Under the pieces are notes generated by a model. That model did not search any database. It saw only the letters and a list, made by a program, of their open reading frames with translations, and was not told the origin of the DNA. From NCBI RefSeq assembly GCF_003852895.1, contig NZ_QUSW01000002.1, positions 620,001-684,000 of the forward strand: 64,000 nucleotides of DNA, read 5' to 3'. The position numbers and the translations under genes were made by a program. Of the stretch, positions 41,788-50,033 are shown piece after piece; position 1 is the first letter of the stretch, and each line of letters starts with the position of its first letter. Source of the DNA: Rhizobacter terrae. Its GTDB lineage: Bacteria > Pseudomonadota > Gammaproteobacteria > Burkholderiales > Burkholderiaceae_C.

Positions 41788-43705
41788 CGCCGCTGGCCCA
41801 GGGGCCGGTCACTGCGTCGGTGCCGATGTTCCACAGCACCTGCGCGTCGTCGCCGTCGGCCACGCCTTCGGCGATCACCTTCATCGACAGGCCGTGCAGC
41901 ATGGCCACCACGCTCTTGAGGTAGGTGATGCGGCCTTCGTCGCCGGCCACGCCCTGCACCGCGCTCGCATCGAGCTTCACGTAGTCCAGGCCGGCCTCGA
42001 ACAGGCGGTCGATGCGGGCGAGCCGCTCGCCCGCGTGCTCCAGGCCCACGCGCACGCCGGTGGGCCGCAGCTGGTGGGCCAGTTCCTGCACCTGCGCGAA
42101 CTGCTCCACCGCGGCGATCTCGGGCACCTCCAGCCAGAGGCTGCGCGCATGCTGGGGCGCATCAAGCAGGCGTGCACGCAGGCGAGAGGCGAAGGCGCTG
42201 TCCTGCAGCGACGCGCTGGAGACATTCACGCAGCGCGGCTTGCCGTCGGCCTCGATGCCTTCCAGCGCCAGCTCCACCGCCCGCTCGTCAATGAGCGCGG
42301 TGAGCCGCCCGCGCAGGGCCAGCGGCAGCCACAGCGCCGCGCTGTCGTAGCCGGCCTGCGGATCGAGCTGGATACGCAGCGGGCACTCCAGGTGCAGCAA
42401 CTCGCCCGAGGAGGTGATGACCGGGAAATTGACCAGCTTCATGCGGCCATGCGCCAGGGCTTCGTTGATGCGCCGACGCCAGGTGTTCTCGCCCAGGGTG
42501 GTGGTGTCGGCGGCGCTCTCGCCATCGCCGGTACTGCCCAGTTCCACGGCGAAGTCGCCGCGGCTCTCGGCCCGCGCCAGCGCCGCATCGACCGCGCCCA
42601 TCACCTGGCCCACGGCCGTGCCGCTGTGCATCTCCACCGCGCCCACCGCCACGGCAATGCCCGAGCCGAAGGCCGGCAGGGCGACGGCCAGCGCCTCTGT
42701 CACCGCTTGTGCGGTTTCCAGCGCCACGCCGCCCACGGGCAGGCACAGGGCGAAATCCGAACCGTTGAGGCGGCCCAGGTGGCAGCCCTTCACGCGCTGG
42801 GTGTACTCCTGCAGCGCCTGCGCCACCGCGGTGATCATGCGGTCGGTGTTGGCATGTCCCAGGTTGCGGTTGATGCCGGCCAGGTCCAGCACGCGCAGCA
42901 GCACCAGGCCGCTTTGCGCCGCCACGTCCTCGCCGTGCAGCGAGGTGCTGAGCTGGGCCATGAAGTGCTTGCGGTTGGACAGGCCGGTGAGCGGGTCCGA
43001 ATGGGCCTCGCGGCGCAACGCCTCCACCTGTTCGGCCTGGGCGTCGAAGATGATCTTCAGCCGGCCGACCATGGTGTTCATCGCTTCGGTGAGCCGCGCG
43101 AGCTCGGGCACCCTCGGCTGCTCCACCGTGATGAACTCGCCGTGGACCAGCGAGTGCGCCTGCGCCACCGCCGCGTCCAGCGGGCGGCGGATGCGCTCCA
43201 CCACCGCACGTGCGATCAGCGCCGCCAGCACCGCCACCACCGCCAGCGCGAAGGCCGAGCGCATGCTGCCCACCCACAGGTCGTCGTGGGCAAAGGCCGT
43301 CTGGCTCACCACCTGCACCGAGCCCAGCGCGCGCCAGCCGTCGCTGACCTGCGCCACGCCGGGCGTGGAATCGATCGGTACCAGGGCCACGAACCAGTTC
43401 GGCGCCTGGCTGGGCAGCAGGTTCTGCTCGCGCAGGAACGCCGTGCGGCCATCGGCCGTGGTGAGCTTGATGTGCCGGTAGAAGCCGGTGTCGAACTGCG
43501 CCGACATCAGCAGCTCCATCAGCTGCTGATCGCCCTTTTGCTGCGACAGCGCCAGGGCCAGCGAGGCGGCGTTGTCGTTGTTCTTGATGCGCAGCTGCGT
43601 CTGCAGCGTGTCGCGTGCGGAAGTGATGACCACGCCCACGCTTCCGAAGAAGGCAAGCAGCAAGGCCCCAACGAGCAGCAGCCAGATCTGGCGGATCAAC
43701 GACAT
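41765..43705 (-). CDS. lapD: LapD-type c-di-GMP receptor (degenerate GGDEF-EAL)
   Basis: 646 residues. Inner-membrane protein: helix about 8-28, periplasmic LapD output domain about 30-145 ([42 protein letters not shown]), second helix about 150-170, HAMP, degenerate GGDEF with NGSDF at 314-318, and degenerate EAL with ECPLR at 440-444. Loss of both catalytic signatures fits a receptor rather than an enzyme. By the Pseudomonas model, c-di-GMP-bound LapD sequesters LapG and so keeps the large adhesin on the surface. AAGGA precedes the ATG. lapG lies immediately upstream on the same strand, 46 bases away. Confidence 0.93.
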   Translation of the reverse strand: MSLIRQIWLLLVGALLLAFFGSVGVVITSARDTLQTQLRIKNNDNAASLALALSQQKGDQQLMELLMSAQFDTGFYRHIKLTTADGRTAFLREQNLLPSQAPNWFVALVPIDSTPGVAQVSDGWRALGSVQVVSQTAFAHDDLWVGSMRSAFALAVVAVLAALIARAVVERIRRPLDAAVAQAHSLVHGEFITVEQPRVPELARLTEAMNTMVGRLKIIFDAQAEQVEALRREAHSDPLTGLSNRKHFMAQLSTSLHGEDVAAQSGLVLLRVLDLAGINRNLGHANTDRMITAVAQALQEYTQRVKGCHLGRLNGSDFALCLPVGGVALETAQAVTEALAVALPAFGSGIAVAVGAVEMHSGTAVGQVMGAVDAALARAESRGDFAVELGSTGDGESAADTTTLGENTWRRRINEALAHGRMKLVNFPVITSSGELLHLECPLRIQLDPQAGYDSAALWLPLALRGRLTALIDERAVELALEGIEADGKPRCVNVSSASLQDSAFASRLRARLLDAPQHARSLWLEVPEIAAVEQFAQVQELAHQLRPTGVRVGLEHAGERLARIDRLFEAGLDYVKLDASAVQGVAGDEGRITYLKSVVAMLHGLSMKVIAEGVADGDDAQVLWNIGTDAVTGPWASGVRRDLLA

Positions 43706-43751
43706 GTGTTCTTCCTTCTGGTTCTTGTTGTTGTCATTGTGGTTGTGTTTT

Positions 43752-44558
43752 TCATTGGAACCCTTCGGCCCGCGCCTTGACAAGCACCTCGCGCCAGCGC
43801 GACAGGCGCGCCGACGGATCGCCCGCGGCCTGCGAGCCCACGCCCTGCCACAGGCCTTCGCTGTTGAAGCTGAACACCGGCGACAGGTCGGGCCGGCGCG
43901 AGGCCGGGCGCACTTCGCTGATGAGGCTGTCCAGGATCAAGGGTTCGGCGTTGGGCGCTGAGTAGTAGGCGAGCACCATGTGGGCCTGCACCGTGCCGCC
44001 CGCGCCGCCGATCTGCGCCCGAACATACACGAGCCTCAGCTTCTGCACGGGCATACCCAGTGCGACGAGACTGAAATACTTGGCGATGGCGTAGTCCTCG
44101 CAGTCGCCCGCGCCCTTCTCCATCATCTCCATCGGGCTGGCCCAGTAGTCCACCTGGCCCCAGACGTCGATGTCCTCGCGCGAGAGGATGCGACGGTTGA
44201 AGAACTGGTTGAGCGCGTCCAGCTTGCCAGCATCGTCCAGGTCGGCAGCGCCGTGCATCACGGCCTGCAGCGCCTTCGCCCCCGCCAGTGCCCGCGGGCC
44301 CTGCTTGGCGGCCGCGGCCAGCATGCGGTCGGCATCCCAGGCCAGCGGCCGCAGGCAAGTGACCAGGAAGAACAGCAGCATGGCGCGCTGCAGCCAGGGC
44401 ACGCACGCCGCAACGGCCGCCTGCAGCCGTGGACGCACACGCCACGCCCGGCGCTTCGAGGGCGAAGCAGGCTCGGGCCGCGCGAAGGCGGACGGCAAGG
44501 CTTGCGAGTCGGTCACGGTTGGAGGGTTCTTCGTCGGGTTGTCGTCCGCCGGCGCCAC
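43752..44558 (-). CDS. lapG: LapG-type periplasmic cysteine protease (transglutaminase-like)
   Basis: 268 residues. A cytosolic tail and membrane anchor (about 48-73) precede the periplasmic protease of the bacterial transglutaminase-like (peptidase C93/DUF920) family. The triad is visible as Cys153 (KGAGDCEDYAIAKYF), His193 (TVQAHMVLAYY) and Asp210 (LILDSL); VWGQVDYWASPMEMM is the conserved preceding block, and nearby acidic residues fit the calcium site known in LapG. It cleaves the N-terminal retention module of LapA-type adhesins unless bound by LapD. It starts at GTG 44558 and is followed by lapD. Confidence 0.93.
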   Translation of the reverse strand: MAPADDNPTKNPPTVTDSQALPSAFARPEPASPSKRRAWRVRPRLQAAVAACVPWLQRAMLLFFLVTCLRPLAWDADRMLAAAAKQGPRALAGAKALQAVMHGAADLDDAGKLDALNQFFNRRILSREDIDVWGQVDYWASPMEMMEKGAGDCEDYAIAKYFSLVALGMPVQKLRLVYVRAQIGGAGGTVQAHMVLAYYSAPNAEPLILDSLISEVRPASRRPDLSPVFSFNSEGLWQGVGSQAAGDPSARLSRWREVLVKARAEGFQ

Positions 44559-44587
44559 AACTTGAGACCTTTCGGTCCATGAAGGGG

Positions 44588-44603
44588 CGTGACATCGGTC
44601 ACA
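44588..44603. promoter_or_regulatory. Candidate CRP/FNR-family binding site between lapG and tolC-like gene
   Basis: The 16 bases CGTGACATCGGTCACA match TGTGA-N6-TCACA at 9 of 10 defined positions. The site is 29 bases upstream of lapG and 232 upstream of the outer membrane channel gene, in their 277-bp divergent region (44559-44835), which otherwise has no gene. A smaller dyad, GTATG-N8-CATAC, lies at 44716-44733. CRP-family proteins include c-di-GMP-responsive Clp, so a link with the Lap system is attractive but inferred. Confidence 0.5.
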
Positions 44604-44659
44604 TGATCGGTTGCAGCAGCGCGTCAGGCTTTGAAAAACCTTGTTTCAACTCCGTGAAC

Positions 44660-44674
44660 TGGCACACGCAAGGC
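44660..44674 (+). promoter_or_regulatory. Possible sigma-54 promoter for the TolC-type gene
   Basis: TGGCACACGCAAGGC has a perfect -24 box (TGGCAC, GG at 44661-44662) and GC (44673-44674) exactly 10 bases after GG, but the -12 part is AGGC rather than TTGC. The predicted start near 44685 leaves a leader of about 150 bases. Weaker than the candidate before the PEP-CTERM gene. Confidence 0.3.
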
Positions 44675-44835
44675 TGGGAAATCCCGTGGCGGGCACCTGT
44701 TTACGGGGCAAGCACGTATGTGAGCACGCATACACTCGCGACCATTGCTCGAAAAGGGACGATGTTCGGGATGTTTCGCATCCAGACCAGCGTTTCAGCA
44801 CGTACATGCCACGTCCTTCGACAACACCGACAACC

Positions 44836-46395
44836 ATGCAGTACAAAAGAACCGCCTTCATCGCCACGATTGCCCTGTTGCCGTTGGCGATGCAGGCGGT
44901 GGCGCAGACGCAGAAGGTCACCGACCCGCTTCGTGCCGCCGTCGAGAAGGCGGTGCTGACCAACCCCGAGGTCTCGGCCCGCTTCAATGCCTACCGCGCG
45001 TCCATCGACGCCGTGGATGTGGCCCGCGGCGCCTACTACCCCCGGGTGGACCTGAACGCCAGCGTCGGGCACGACAGCGACAAGATCACCTCGCGCAGCC
45101 CCGAAGCCCAGTCGCTCAACCGCACGGGCACCTCGCTGACGCTGACGCAGCTGCTGTGGGACGGCCTGGGCACCAGGCGCGAAGTCGAGCGCGTGGGGCA
45201 CGAACGCCTGGCCCGCTACTTCGAGTTGCTGGACGCCACCGAGCTGACCGCGCTGGAAGCCGCACGCGCCTACTACGACGTGCAGCGCTTTCGCCGCCTG
45301 GTGACGCTGGCCGAGGACAACTACGTCCAGCACAAGTACGCCTCGCTGCAGATCCAGTCGCGCTTCAAGGCCGGCGTGGGACGCGGCGTGGACCTGGAAC
45401 AGGCCAATGCGCGCCTGGCGCTGGCGGAATCCAACCTCAGCACCGAGGTCGCCAACCTGCACGACGTGACGGCGCGCTACCAGCGCATCGTGGGCGAGGC
45501 GCCTCCCAAGACCTTGCCCATGCATGTGCCGCTGAAGGCCGGCATGCCCGCCAGCAACGATGCCGCGATGGACGCAGCCATCCACCAGAGCCCCGCGGTC
45601 AGCGCGGCCATCGAGACCCTGCGCGCCACCCGTGCCGCGGCGCAGACGCGCCAATCGGCCTTCCAGCCGCGCGTGGAAGCCCGCGTTCGCAGCGGCGGCG
45701 GCAACAACTTCGACGGCGTGCGCGACCAGAAGCGCGACAGCACGGCCGAGATCACGCTGAACTGGAACCTGTACAACGGCGGCGCCGACCAGGCGCGCGT
45801 GCGCCAGCAGGCCAACTTCCTGAACCAGGCCGTGGACCAGCGCGACAAGGCCTGCCGCGATGCGCGCCAGACCTCGGCCATCGCCTTCAACGACACCCGC
45901 AAGCTCACCGACCAGCTCGTCATGCTGGACCGCAACACCCTGGCCATCGAGAAGGCGCGCGACGCCTACCGCCAGCAGTTCGACATCGGCCAGCGCTCGC
46001 TATTGGACCTGCTCAACGCCGAGAACGAGGTCTACACCGCCAAGCGCGCCTACGCCAATGCGGAGTTCGACCTGGGCATCGCCTTCGCCCGCACCCATGC
46101 GGCCATGAACCAGCTCACGACGCAGCTGGGCGTGGCGCGCGTCGATCCGTCGGTGTCCGACGCGACCGGCTGGGACATGGGCGAGGACGCGCCGGGCCGT
46201 TGCCCGGTGGTCAGCTCCGAGGTGACGGCCACCGACATGAACGCGCTGGACGAGCGCGCCCGGCAGATCGCGACCTCGGTTGCTCCGGCACCGGCTCCGG
46301 TGGCACCCAAGCCTGCTGCGCCTGCATCGGCGCCCGCCGAGCCCAAGCCGGCGGCATCGCAGCCGCTGGTCAAGAAGGCAAAGAAGACGTCCTGA
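44836..46395 (+). CDS. TolC-family outer membrane channel (LapE-like)
   Basis: 519 residues. A signal peptide (1-23, ending AVA) precedes two TolC-like outer-membrane-efflux repeats (VEKAVLTNPEVSARFNAYRA; LTQLLWDGLGTRREVERVGH; the second repeat with LNWNLYNGGADQARVRQQAN and RQQFDIGQRSLLDLLNAENE). It trimerises into an outer-membrane/periplasmic exit duct. The last about 50 residues are Pro/Ala-rich and basic (KKAKKTS). Next to lapG/lapD it is best read as the outer membrane part of a type I adhesin secretion system. The inner-membrane ABC and adaptor genes are not here. Its 3' end overlaps the protease-like gene by 26 bases. Confidence 0.9.
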   Translation: MQYKRTAFIATIALLPLAMQAVAQTQKVTDPLRAAVEKAVLTNPEVSARFNAYRASIDAVDVARGAYYPRVDLNASVGHDSDKITSRSPEAQSLNRTGTSLTLTQLLWDGLGTRREVERVGHERLARYFELLDATELTALEAARAYYDVQRFRRLVTLAEDNYVQHKYASLQIQSRFKAGVGRGVDLEQANARLALAESNLSTEVANLHDVTARYQRIVGEAPPKTLPMHVPLKAGMPASNDAAMDAAIHQSPAVSAAIETLRATRAAAQTRQSAFQPRVEARVRSGGGNNFDGVRDQKRDSTAEITLNWNLYNGGADQARVRQQANFLNQAVDQRDKACRDARQTSAIAFNDTRKLTDQLVMLDRNTLAIEKARDAYRQQFDIGQRSLLDLLNAENEVYTAKRAYANAEFDLGIAFARTHAAMNQLTTQLGVARVDPSVSDATGWDMGEDAPGRCPVVSSEVTATDMNALDERARQIATSVAPAPAPVAPKPAAPASAPAEPKPAASQPLVKKAKKTS

Positions 46396-47929
46396 GCTCG
46401 ATGCTGGCGAGGTGCATGGTGCGCCTCGAATAGTCGAAGCTGCATGAGTAGCGGCGCAGGATGTCGCCGCCGATGTTGCCCGCGACCCCTTGCGTGGCCG
46501 TGGGCCCGCTGTCTGCACTCGGCAAGGTCAGCAACGGTTCTTCCACGATCAACCCTCCCAGGTCCAGCCGGCCCGCACAAGCGATGCGGCCGCGCACGGC
46601 CCCGCCCACGCCCCAGCCGATCACCGTTTCGTCGCCGGCACCGTACCGGTCGTCGAGCCCATGCGCCTGGACGAAGGGGCGCCACAGCGTGAGTGCGTTG
46701 CGGTTGCCCGTGTCGACCCAGAACTGGCCGGGCAGCTCATCCAGCATCGCGTTCACCGTGGGGATGTGCGCGTAGAACGTCAGCGGCAGCCGGTGCGCAT
46801 GCGCCGGGGGATGGAAAGCATCGGGACGCGTCAGGGTGACGCGCCGCTCGGCATGGTCGATGGTCACCACGAGGCGCTTGAAGAGTTCATGGCCGAGCAG
46901 GCCATCGCACTGGTGACCGTCGGCCTGCTCCAGTCCGGACAGCGGCAGGACGCGCATGAGCTGATGCTTCATGGTCAAGCGGTCGCCGATGCAAAACTCA
47001 TCGACCCGCACGAAGCCCGCATCGACGGACGCCTCGCCCGGCCCGCGCGCCTCCAGCGCCCCTTCGATCTGCAGCCCGGCGCGCGCCGCGGTTTCCGGGG
47101 TGAGCAGGTTCACGCCGCCGGTGTCGAGCAGGAACTGGAAGTCCTGTCCACCGAGGGTCACGCGCAGGTAGACATGGTTGTGCGCCACCTCGAAGGGAAC
47201 GCTGCATTCACTGCCGCCATCGATGAAGGCCACATCGTCGATCGACTGGCGTGGCACATCGAACGAATCCTCGGGCCATGCAGGGTCCAGCTCCACGATG
47301 GACAACTGCACGACGACATCGCGGCGCGCGTCGCCGGTTCCGGTGACGATGCGAAACGGAATGCCCAGCCCGCCAACATCGCGATGGTCTTCGTAGCGCT
47401 TGGCCATCTCCAGGCCGTGCACGTCCTGCAGCGTGCGCGCCAGGCGGCTGCCGGCACGGTCGAACCACAGCTGGACAGGCAGGCCGTTCGTGGTGTGCAC
47501 CTGAACGAGCTCGTGCCCTGCGATGCCCTCGCCCGATGGCGCGCAGGCACTGCATTCATGCGGAGCCAGCCAGTACCCGCGAGCAAGCAGGAAGGACTCG
47601 GTGACCGCCATTTGCCGGGCCGCCGCCGAATCCTGCACGGCCACCTCGCCACCGGCCCCGCACTGCCAGGCGACCTGGCCATCGAAGCCGCGCAGCACTG
47701 GCGCAGGCCCCAAGGTGTAGCGTGTGAGGAAACGCCCCGTGCGCATGCACACCCACTGCTCGTACGGACCTGACAGCCCACCCGCGGCGATGGTGCCTGC
47801 CATGCGCAGCCCCCGCACCGTGTTCCACCGGTCACCGCCGGCGGCGGCCTTCGCCCGGGCCAGCAAGTCATTCGCGTGGGCATCACCAACCGGTGGCGAT
47901 GGGGCAAGAAGAGGATCGTGATGGCGCAC
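46370..47929 (-). CDS. Retropepsin-like aspartyl protease family protein
   Basis: 519 residues. The N-terminal about 240 residues are a beta-rich module common in this family (LLARAKAAAGGDRWNTVRGL, then RFLTRYTLGPAPVLRGFDGQ). Two retropepsin-like units follow, each with a DTG: FQFLLDTGGVNLL and FWVDTGNRNALTL, plus LGHELFKRLVVTID and GNIGGDILRRYSC as hydrophobic-hydrophobic-Gly motifs. Relatives are generally secreted, but no signal peptide is seen here. The start is GTG 47929 with AGGAG 5 bases upstream. It ends inside the TolC-type gene on the other strand. Substrate unknown. Confidence 0.8.
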   Translation of the reverse strand: MRHHDPLLAPSPPVGDAHANDLLARAKAAAGGDRWNTVRGLRMAGTIAAGGLSGPYEQWVCMRTGRFLTRYTLGPAPVLRGFDGQVAWQCGAGGEVAVQDSAAARQMAVTESFLLARGYWLAPHECSACAPSGEGIAGHELVQVHTTNGLPVQLWFDRAGSRLARTLQDVHGLEMAKRYEDHRDVGGLGIPFRIVTGTGDARRDVVVQLSIVELDPAWPEDSFDVPRQSIDDVAFIDGGSECSVPFEVAHNHVYLRVTLGGQDFQFLLDTGGVNLLTPETAARAGLQIEGALEARGPGEASVDAGFVRVDEFCIGDRLTMKHQLMRVLPLSGLEQADGHQCDGLLGHELFKRLVVTIDHAERRVTLTRPDAFHPPAHAHRLPLTFYAHIPTVNAMLDELPGQFWVDTGNRNALTLWRPFVQAHGLDDRYGAGDETVIGWGVGGAVRGRIACAGRLDLGGLIVEEPLLTLPSADSGPTATQGVAGNIGGDILRRYSCSFDYSRRTMHLASIELRTSSLPS

Positions 47930-48093
47930 CGGCGCTCCTGGAGTTCATGGAGCGCGCGATTCTGTCGATGATCGGCCCGTGCATCGCGAAGTCCGGGTGC
48001 GCCACTGCGCCAAGTCGCATCGGAAACATGCCGGTGACACAGCCCCTCTAGAATGTTGTCATCGACATCGAGTCCGTCGAAATCCCGCCCCCC

Positions 48094-49026
48094 CTACCGC
48101 ACCGCCCGCTCCTGCTCGATCTGTGCCGCGAACTCCGCCGCACTGCCGCCCGTGGGGACGTTGCTCACCGCCTCCAGCTGCGCCTTCACCCCGCTCGCCG
48201 CGAGCGACCGGTTGAACTCCGCATTGATGCGTTCGACCAGTTCCACCGGCGTGCCGCCCGGCGCGAACACGCCGAACACCGAGCCCCGGTTCGCACGTTC
48301 GTAGCCCTGCTCCGCCAGCGTGGGCACCTTCGGCAGCACCGCCACCCGGCCCGGCGCGCCCACCGCCAGCGCCGACAACTTGCCGGCCTGCACGTACTCC
48401 AGCTGCAGCGGCCCGACGTTGCTCGACAGCACATCGAAGTGCCCCGCCAGCGCATCGCTCAGCGGCTGGCCGCCGCCCTTGTAGGGCACGTGCACGATGT
48501 CCGCACCGCTGGCCTGCCGCACCTGCTCGAGGATGAGGTGGCCGGTGGTGCCCACGCCGGTCGTGGCCCAGCGCAGCGCATGGCCTTGCCGGCCCGCCCA
48601 GGCGATCACCTCGGCCAGTGTCGCCCCGCGAACTTTCGACGTGCCCACCACCAGCGCCGGCGTGAGCATGATGCTCACCACCGGCACGATGTCCTTGCGT
48701 GGATCGAAGGGCACGGACCCGGCCTGCGGCAGCAGCGTCAGCGCCGTGATGGCCGAGAAGCACAGCGTGTGGCCATCGGGCGCCGCGCGTGCAACATGGT
48801 TCATCGCGAGCGAACCACCCACACCCGGCCGGTGCTCAATCAGCACCGGCTCGCCCAGCCGCTGCGACAGGTCCTGCGCCAGCTCGCGGGCCACCACATC
48901 GCTCACGCCGCCCGGCGGGTAGGCCAGCACCAGGTGCACGGGCCGCGAGGGCCAGCGCTGCTGAGCGCGCGCCAGACCGCCGCAGGCGACCAGGCCCGCG
49001 GCCAGCAGCGCGCGTCTTGAACTCAC
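48094..49026 (-). CDS. Tripartite tricarboxylate transporter (Bug/TctC) binding protein
   Basis: 310 residues. A signal peptide (1-22, SSRRALLAAGLVACGGLARA) precedes the Bug-type fold: WPSRPVHLVLAYPPGGVSDV, GEPVLIEHRPGVGGSLAMNH, VARAAPDGHTLCFSAI, and HVPYKGGGQPLSDALAGHFD in the second lobe. It would bind a carboxylate in the periplasm. The membrane partners (TctAB) are absent, as is usual for orphan Bug proteins in Burkholderiales. GTG at 49026 overlaps the stop of the LysR gene (GTGA), so the regulator and binding protein are coupled. Confidence 0.93.
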   Translation of the reverse strand: MSSRRALLAAGLVACGGLARAQQRWPSRPVHLVLAYPPGGVSDVVARELAQDLSQRLGEPVLIEHRPGVGGSLAMNHVARAAPDGHTLCFSAITALTLLPQAGSVPFDPRKDIVPVVSIMLTPALVVGTSKVRGATLAEVIAWAGRQGHALRWATTGVGTTGHLILEQVRQASGADIVHVPYKGGGQPLSDALAGHFDVLSSNVGPLQLEYVQAGKLSALAVGAPGRVAVLPKVPTLAEQGYERANRGSVFGVFAPGGTPVELVERINAEFNRSLAASGVKAQLEAVSNVPTGGSAAEFAAQIEQERAVR

Positions 49027-49943
49027 GCCGAGGCCTTCCGTGCCTTCGCCAGACGATGCACGAGTGCGATGAAATTGCCGATCGCACCGCTGCAGTCGTT
49101 CTTGCGGTAGACGAGCGTGAGCGGGGCGTCCAGCTTCACGCCGCGCGCCAGCGGCCGGTACACCACCGCCTGCGCATGCGTGCCCTGCACCGACTGCGGC
49201 ACCACCGACAGCCCCGCGCCGGCAGCCACCAGGTTGATGTTGGTCATCATGCGGTCGACCTCGGCCACGACATTCGGCCGCACGCCGGCCTTGGCGCACA
49301 GGTGCAACAGGTTGGCGTACAGGCCAGGCGCGCCCGTTCGCCGCACGAGGATCATGTTCTGCCCGTCGAGCTGCGCCAGGCTCACGCCGCGCGCGGCCGA
49401 GCTGTTCGCCGCCAGCGGATGGTCCAGCGGCAGGGCCACCACCGCCGGTTCCTTGAGCAGCGTCTCGAACACCAGCCCCGGCGGACGCGACACCACCGCG
49501 CGGATGAATCCGCACTCGAGGCGCGACGACGCCACGGCCTCGGTGAGGCCTGCGGCGTGGTTCTCGTCGAGCACCAGCTCGATGCCCGGGTATTCGCTGC
49601 GGCAGGCGCGCAGCGTCTGCGGCGTGAATGCGTGCGCCGCGGCCGAACTGGTGAAGCCCACGTGCAGGATGCCTTCCACCCCCGAGGCGATGCGCAGCAG
49701 CCGCTGCTCCATTGCATCGAAGGCCCGCAGCATGCGCTGCGCCTCGACCTGGAACTGCCGGCCCGCATCGGTGAGCGACATGCCCTTGGGATGCCGCACG
49801 AACAGCGGCACGCCCACTTTCGCCTCGATGGCCTTGATCTGCTGGCTCAGCGGCGGCTGTTGCAGGCCCAGGCGTTCGGCCGCGCGGGTCAGGTGGCCGG
49901 TCTCGGCCACCGCGGCGAAGTAGCGCAGTTGACGGATGTCCAT
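49023..49943 (-). CDS. LysR family transcriptional regulator
   Basis: 306 residues. The N-terminal winged HTH is clear (MDIRQLRYFAAVAETGHLTR, AAERLGLQQPPLSQQIKAIE), followed by the effector domain (from about 90) with strands such as GILHVGFTSSAAAHAF. It probably senses a small carboxylate or aromatic inducer. Its stop overlaps the start of the binding-protein gene, which it likely regulates. The ATG lies in a run of CATATC repeats that also precede the divergent hydrolase gene, so that gene may be under its control as well. Confidence 0.93.
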   Translation of the reverse strand: MDIRQLRYFAAVAETGHLTRAAERLGLQQPPLSQQIKAIEAKVGVPLFVRHPKGMSLTDAGRQFQVEAQRMLRAFDAMEQRLLRIASGVEGILHVGFTSSAAAHAFTPQTLRACRSEYPGIELVLDENHAAGLTEAVASSRLECGFIRAVVSRPPGLVFETLLKEPAVVALPLDHPLAANSSAARGVSLAQLDGQNMILVRRTGAPGLYANLLHLCAKAGVRPNVVAEVDRMMTNINLVAAGAGLSVVPQSVQGTHAQAVVYRPLARGVKLDAPLTLVYRKNDCSGAIGNFIALVHRLAKARKASA

Positions 49944-50008
49944 ATCTTCAGCATATCAACATGGCCATATCAGTATATTTGACGACTGCGAGTACCGGGC
50001 GGTAAGGT
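49941..50008 (+). promoter_or_regulatory. LysR/hydrolase intergenic control region: CATATC repeats and promoter
   Basis: CATATC occurs three times in the same direction (49941-49946, 49952-49957, 49966-49971); the first overlaps the LysR start codon. Then TTGACG (49979-49984) and TAAGGT (50003-50008), 18 bases apart, form a plausible sigma-70 promoter for the hydrolase gene at 50034. Repeats directly upstream of -35 are where LysR activators usually bind. The stretch is locally AT-rich. Confidence 0.45.
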
Positions 50009-50033
50009 CGCTGCTCACCGTGGAGAACCCCGC

